A stretch of DNA of 8,454 bases from contig CADBRE010000071.1 in the NCBI GenBank assembly GCA_902797005.1, positions 1 through 8,454 on the forward strand, in the 5' to 3' direction. Made by a program: the position numbers and the translations under genes. This document shows positions 6,137 to 8,454 of the stretch, piece after piece (the first letter of the stretch is position 1; every line of letters begins with the position of its first letter). The notes below the pieces were generated by a model that saw only the letters and a list, made by a program, of their open reading frames with translations, made no database searches and was not told the origin of the DNA. The DNA is from an uncultured Erysipelotrichaceae bacterium. GTDB lineage: Bacteria > Bacillota_I > Bacilli_A > RF39 > UBA660.

Positions 6137-6376
6137 ATGGAAGAAACTATAGTTGTAGATGCGAAATCTGTCAAAGAAGCTGATTATAAAGAGCTTGTAA
6201 AAGAGATTATTAATGATTTAGATAATATTAATTATAATGCGATAAAGCAATTAACTGAATACATTTTAACTGGTGAAATTGGATATATTTCTTCTTATAG
6301 GGAATGCAGAAATAGAATGAGTAGTATTAATAGAAGAGATTTAGTAGAAATGATGCTTAAGGAGTATGTAAAGTGA
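6137..6376 (+). CDS. ireB: IreB family regulatory phosphoprotein (UPF0297/DUF965)
   Basis: In Enterococcus faecalis IreB is a small cytosolic dimer. It is phosphorylated on N-terminal threonines by the PASTA kinase IreK, and it tunes cell-wall stress and cephalosporin tolerance. The 79 aa fit the family. The hallmark region is YNAIKQLTEYILTGEIGYIS (34-53) followed by SYRECRNRM (53-61) and a closing LVEMMLKEYVK, which match family blocks such as YNPINQIVGYILSGD-PAYI. The N-terminus is MEETIVV, so one threonine (T4) is available, while the family's usual T-M-R-F is not seen. It is the first gene of the operon behind an extended -10 promoter, and its TGA overlaps the ruvX GTG. Its presence implies a PrkC/IreK-type kinase elsewhere in this genome. 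In most Bacilli alaS stands directly upstream of this gene; here a divergent tRNA does. Confidence 0.9.
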   Translation: MEETIVVDAKSVKEADYKELVKEIINDLDNINYNAIKQLTEYILTGEIGYISSYRECRNRMSSINRRDLVEMMLKEYVK

Positions 6377-6792
6377 GAATCATTGGACTTGATTATGGAT
6401 CTAGAACTTGTGGAGTAGCACTTTCAGATGAAACCCTTTCTATTGCTTCGCCTAAAGAAACCATTAGATATCAGGAGATGGATGAACTAATAGAAAAATT
6501 AAGCGTATATTTTAAAGAATATAATATAGAAAGAATAGTTTTAGGTAATCCGATTAATTTAGATGGAAGTATAAGCACTAGAAGTGAAGAAACACTAAAG
6601 TTTAAAAAGATTTTAGAAGAAGTGTTTAATAAAGAAGTGATAATGGAAGATGAAAGGCTAACCACAGTTATAGTTAATAATATGCTTATAGAAAACGGAA
6701 CTAGAAGAGAAAATAGAAAGAAAGTAGTAGATAAACTAGCTGCCAGTTTAATACTTGAAAGCTATTTAGATAGGAGTAAAAATGGAAAATAA
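6373..6792 (+). CDS. ruvX: RuvX/YqgF-type putative Holliday junction resolvase / pre-16S rRNA nuclease
   Basis: This RNase H-like fold protein is widely conserved and essential in several bacteria. The best supported role is trimming the 5' end of pre-16S rRNA; the Holliday-junction role is by homology. The 139 aa length is typical. GLDYGSRTCGVALSD (5-19) carries the first catalytic acid D7. VLGNPINLDGS (56-66) is the second conserved block. DERLTT (93-98, E94) and the helix VDKLAASLILESYL (119-132, D120) bring the other acidic residues. Start GTG at 6373 overlaps the ireB stop (GTGA), with AAGGAG eight bases upstream. Its end overlaps the next gene by 11 bases. The position between ireB and a DUF1292 gene is the standard Bacilli arrangement. 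Confidence 0.93.
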   Translation: MRIIGLDYGSRTCGVALSDETLSIASPKETIRYQEMDELIEKLSVYFKEYNIERIVLGNPINLDGSISTRSEETLKFKKILEEVFNKEVIMEDERLTTVIVNNMLIENGTRRENRKKVVDKLAASLILESYLDRSKNGK

Positions 6793-7036
6793 TAAATTAA
6801 TAATTGAAGAAGATGGAGTAGAAAAAGAATACAGAGTTCTTTTAAATGTAGAAGATGTTGAAGGAAAAAACTTTGTAGTTTATACTGATGATGAAATAAA
6901 AGACGGAGATGTGCTTTGCTACGCTGCAACTTATACTATGGAAGGAGATAAACCTAAGCTTAAATCTATTAAAGATGATAAAGATTGGGAGTTTGTTAGA
7001 GACTTATTAAATAGTATACAAAATGAGGGAGAATAA
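6782..7036 (+). CDS. DUF1292 (YrzB-like) small acidic protein
   Basis: An 84 aa protein of unknown function in the DUF1292 family, which sits between ruvX and mltG or udk in many Firmicutes. The sequence has the family layout: an opening strand (LIIEEDGVEKEYRVLL), a central VEGKNFVVYT, a second strand with GDVLCYAATY, and a tail DWEFVRDLLNSIQNE, which resembles the E-x-E/W-x-x-V ending of this family. It is clearly acidic and has no membrane segment or signal peptide. The start overlaps ruvX by 11 bases and has AGGAG five bases upstream, and only two bases separate its stop from mltG. A link to neighbouring functions is suggested by synteny only. Confidence 0.85.
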   Translation: MENNKLIIEEDGVEKEYRVLLNVEDVEGKNFVVYTDDEIKDGDVLCYAATYTMEGDKPKLKSIKDDKDWEFVRDLLNSIQNEGE

Positions 7037-7038
7037 GA

Positions 7039-8121
7039 ATGAAAAGAAAATTAAATAAAACAAGATTAATTATATTTTTACTATGTGTGATTGGAGTGCT
7101 TTTACTTACTATAGTAGCAATCGTAGCAGTTAAAATGATGCCAGTAGATAGAAAAGCTGGTGAAGAAGCCTATACTGTAGAAGTTGGAAAAGGCACATAT
7201 GAAGTGTATGAAGATTTGGAAGACAAAGGATATATTAAAAGTGCTTTTCTAATGAAATTGTATTCTAAGTTAAAAGGTAATATTGAAATTGATGCAGGAG
7301 ACTTCACTATATCTAAAAGCTATAGCATTCCAAAGATGTATGAAACATTAAAGGTAAGAAATTCTGTAAGTGCTGATGAGATTGAGTTCACACTTCTTGA
7401 AGGAGAAAACATAAAGACCTTAGCTAAAAAGATAAGTGAAGTTAGTGATATTACTGAAGAAGACTTTTTGAAAGAAGTAAATGACAAAGAATTCATTAAA
7501 AGTTTAATAGCTAAATATTCATTTCTTACTGAAGAGGTATTAAATGAAAACATCTACTATAGCTTAGAAGGATACTTGTTTCCAGACACTTATAGAGTAT
7601 TAAAGAGTAGTACTCCTGGCGAAATAGTAGAAAAAATGCTAGAAGAACTTGGTAAGAAGTTAAACGAATATGAAGAAGATATTAAGGAAAGTGAGTTTAC
7701 TATTCACGAAATACTTACTTTAGCTAGTATACTAGAACTTGAAGGCGCTGGAATAGATGATAAAGCTTCAATATCCGGAGTATTTGTAAATAGAATAAGA
7801 AACGGATGGGCACTTGGAGCTGATGCAACAACTTATTATGCTGTTGGTATTCCTCTTCACGAAAGAGAGCTAACATACAATGAGCTAGATGACTGCTCTA
7901 ATAAATATAACACTAGGTGTGATTCTAATATTGGACTTCCAGTTGGACCTATCGCAAATCCTGGTATTGCATCAATAGAAGCAGCAATAAATCCAGAAGA
8001 CAATAACTATTACTACTATGCATCAGATAAGTATTTAAACGTATATTTTTCTAAAACTTATAATGAACACTTAAGTACTATAGCTAGACTTAAAAGAGAA
8101 GGCATTTGGTATGAATATTAA
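7039..8121 (+). CDS. mltG: Endolytic murein transglycosylase MltG (YceG-like)
   Basis: MltG is an inner-membrane lytic transglycosylase that cuts nascent glycan strands and is thought to set their length during elongation. The 360 aa protein starts with a short basic cytosolic tail and one transmembrane helix at about 9-33, leaving the rest outside. A LysM-like region follows at about 45-105. The YceG domain holds LEGYLFPDTY (176-185), LASILELEG (228-236) with the catalytic glutamate expected at E233, VFVNRIRNG (248-256), and YNTR (290-293) with GLPVGPIANPG (299-309). All family blocks are present, so it should be active. GAGGGAG seven bases before the ATG, partly in the previous gene, is a good ribosome site. 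The next gene begins inside its last codons. Its place in the ireB operon links a wall-cutting enzyme with a wall-stress regulator. Confidence 0.93.
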   Translation: MKRKLNKTRLIIFLLCVIGVLLLTIVAIVAVKMMPVDRKAGEEAYTVEVGKGTYEVYEDLEDKGYIKSAFLMKLYSKLKGNIEIDAGDFTISKSYSIPKMYETLKVRNSVSADEIEFTLLEGENIKTLAKKISEVSDITEEDFLKEVNDKEFIKSLIAKYSFLTEEVLNENIYYSLEGYLFPDTYRVLKSSTPGEIVEKMLEELGKKLNEYEEDIKESEFTIHEILTLASILELEGAGIDDKASISGVFVNRIRNGWALGADATTYYAVGIPLHERELTYNELDDCSNKYNTRCDSNIGLPVGPIANPGIASIEAAINPEDNNYYYYASDKYLNVYFSKTYNEHLSTIARLKREGIWYEY

Positions 8122-8454
8122 TGAATTATTTAAAGAAATGGAAGAGTATGCTTCTATAAACAACGTACCAATTATGAGGAAAGATGCGATTGACTATATA
8201 TGTGATTTTATAAAAGAAAAGAATATAAAAGACACACTTGAGATAGGAACTGCGATATGTTATAGCACTCTTAAAATGGCTGATGCAGGAACTAATGTAG
8301 TAACTATTGAAAGAGATGAAGAAAGAGAGATAAAAGCTAAAGAAAATCTCTCTTTGTCTGGCTTAAATAATGTAAAGCTTATATATGGTGATGCGCTTGA
8401 GACAGAAATAGACGGAATGTTTGATCTAATATTAATAGATGCCGCCAAAGGGCA
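8111..8454 (+). CDS. TrmR/YrrM-like class I SAM-dependent O-methyltransferase (3' truncated by window)
   Basis: The first 114 residues of an O-methyltransferase_3 family protein are visible; the frame runs off the end. In B. subtilis the gene at this position (yrrM, now trmR) methylates 5-hydroxyuridine at tRNA position 34 to 5-methoxyuridine. Synteny makes that the leading guess, but catechol O-methyltransferase-like relatives share the fold. LEIGTAICYS (43-52) is the SAM-binding motif I, with Cys at position 50 where the family usually has Gly. VVTIERD (63-69) holds the acidic residue for the ribose, and LILIDAAKG (107-114, with flanking residues) is the metal/substrate motif. The ATG at 8111 overlaps mltG by 11 bases, with AGAAGG about eight bases upstream. 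If the role is right, U32-family TrhP-type proteins should follow downstream. Confidence 0.85.
   Translation, partial: MNINELFKEMEEYASINNVPIMRKDAIDYICDFIKEKNIKDTLEIGTAICYSTLKMADAGTNVVTIERDEEREIKAKENLSLSGLNNVKLIYGDALETEIDGMFDLILIDAAKG

Noticed and set aside
2060..6380. Mycoplasma-type code with UGA as tryptophan
   Set aside because: Trp is encoded by TGG, and TGA ends several genes exactly where neighbours begin; reading through gives no family sequence.
1..8454. Mobile element, prophage, CRISPR array or defence island
   Set aside because: No transposase, integrase, direct-repeat array, terminal inverted repeats or known defence domain was seen; nearly all genes are housekeeping families with even codon use.

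Overview
The window reads as a chromosomal segment of a low-GC, Firmicutes-type bacterium (Bacilli or an uncultured gut Mollicutes-like relative) that still makes peptidoglycan. The DNA is strongly AT-rich with AAA/ATA/GAA-biased codons. The standard code is used: Trp is TGG, and TGA acts as a stop inside tight start/stop overlaps, which argues against the UGA=Trp code of Mycoplasma. The block ireB - ruvX - DUF1292 - mltG - O-methyltransferase is the familiar Bacilli order (B. subtilis yrzL-yrrK-yrzB-yrrL-yrrM).

Layout. (1) 1-3082, plus strand: a translationally coupled run made of the C-terminal end of a P-loop nucleotide-kinase-like protein, a short alanyl-tRNA synthetase and rlmN. The gene pairs share ATGA and GTGA overlaps. 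It ends at a bidirectional terminator. (2) 3089-6056, minus strand: three units, each with its own extended -10 promoter and a terminator. In transcription order they are tRNA-Lys(CUU), a ClpX-like AAA+ ATPase with an unrecognised N-terminal domain, and a FemAB-family peptidoglycan bridge enzyme. (3) 6061-8454, plus strand: the ireB operon, with overlapping or nearly abutting genes, running off the window inside a TrmR/YrrM-like methyltransferase.

Themes. Translation and RNA modification are represented by the AlaRS, RlmN, tRNA-Lys, RuvX (pre-16S rRNA processing) and the TrmR-like enzyme. Cell-wall work is represented by FemX/MurM-like, MltG and IreB, which answers to a PASTA Ser/Thr kinase. 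The AAA+ protein is probably an unfoldase or remodeller.

Three points stand out. The AlaRS lacks both the beta-barrel part of the editing region and the C-Ala domain, the short form I associate with Patescibacteria. The AAA+ ATPase keeps the ClpX pore loop and the IGF tripeptide but has a different N-terminus. The tRNA-Lys and ireB promoters diverge with their -35 boxes back to back, so only one polymerase could bind at a time. No mobile element, CRISPR array, prophage or obvious defence system was seen, and there is no gene-free stretch over 300 bases.
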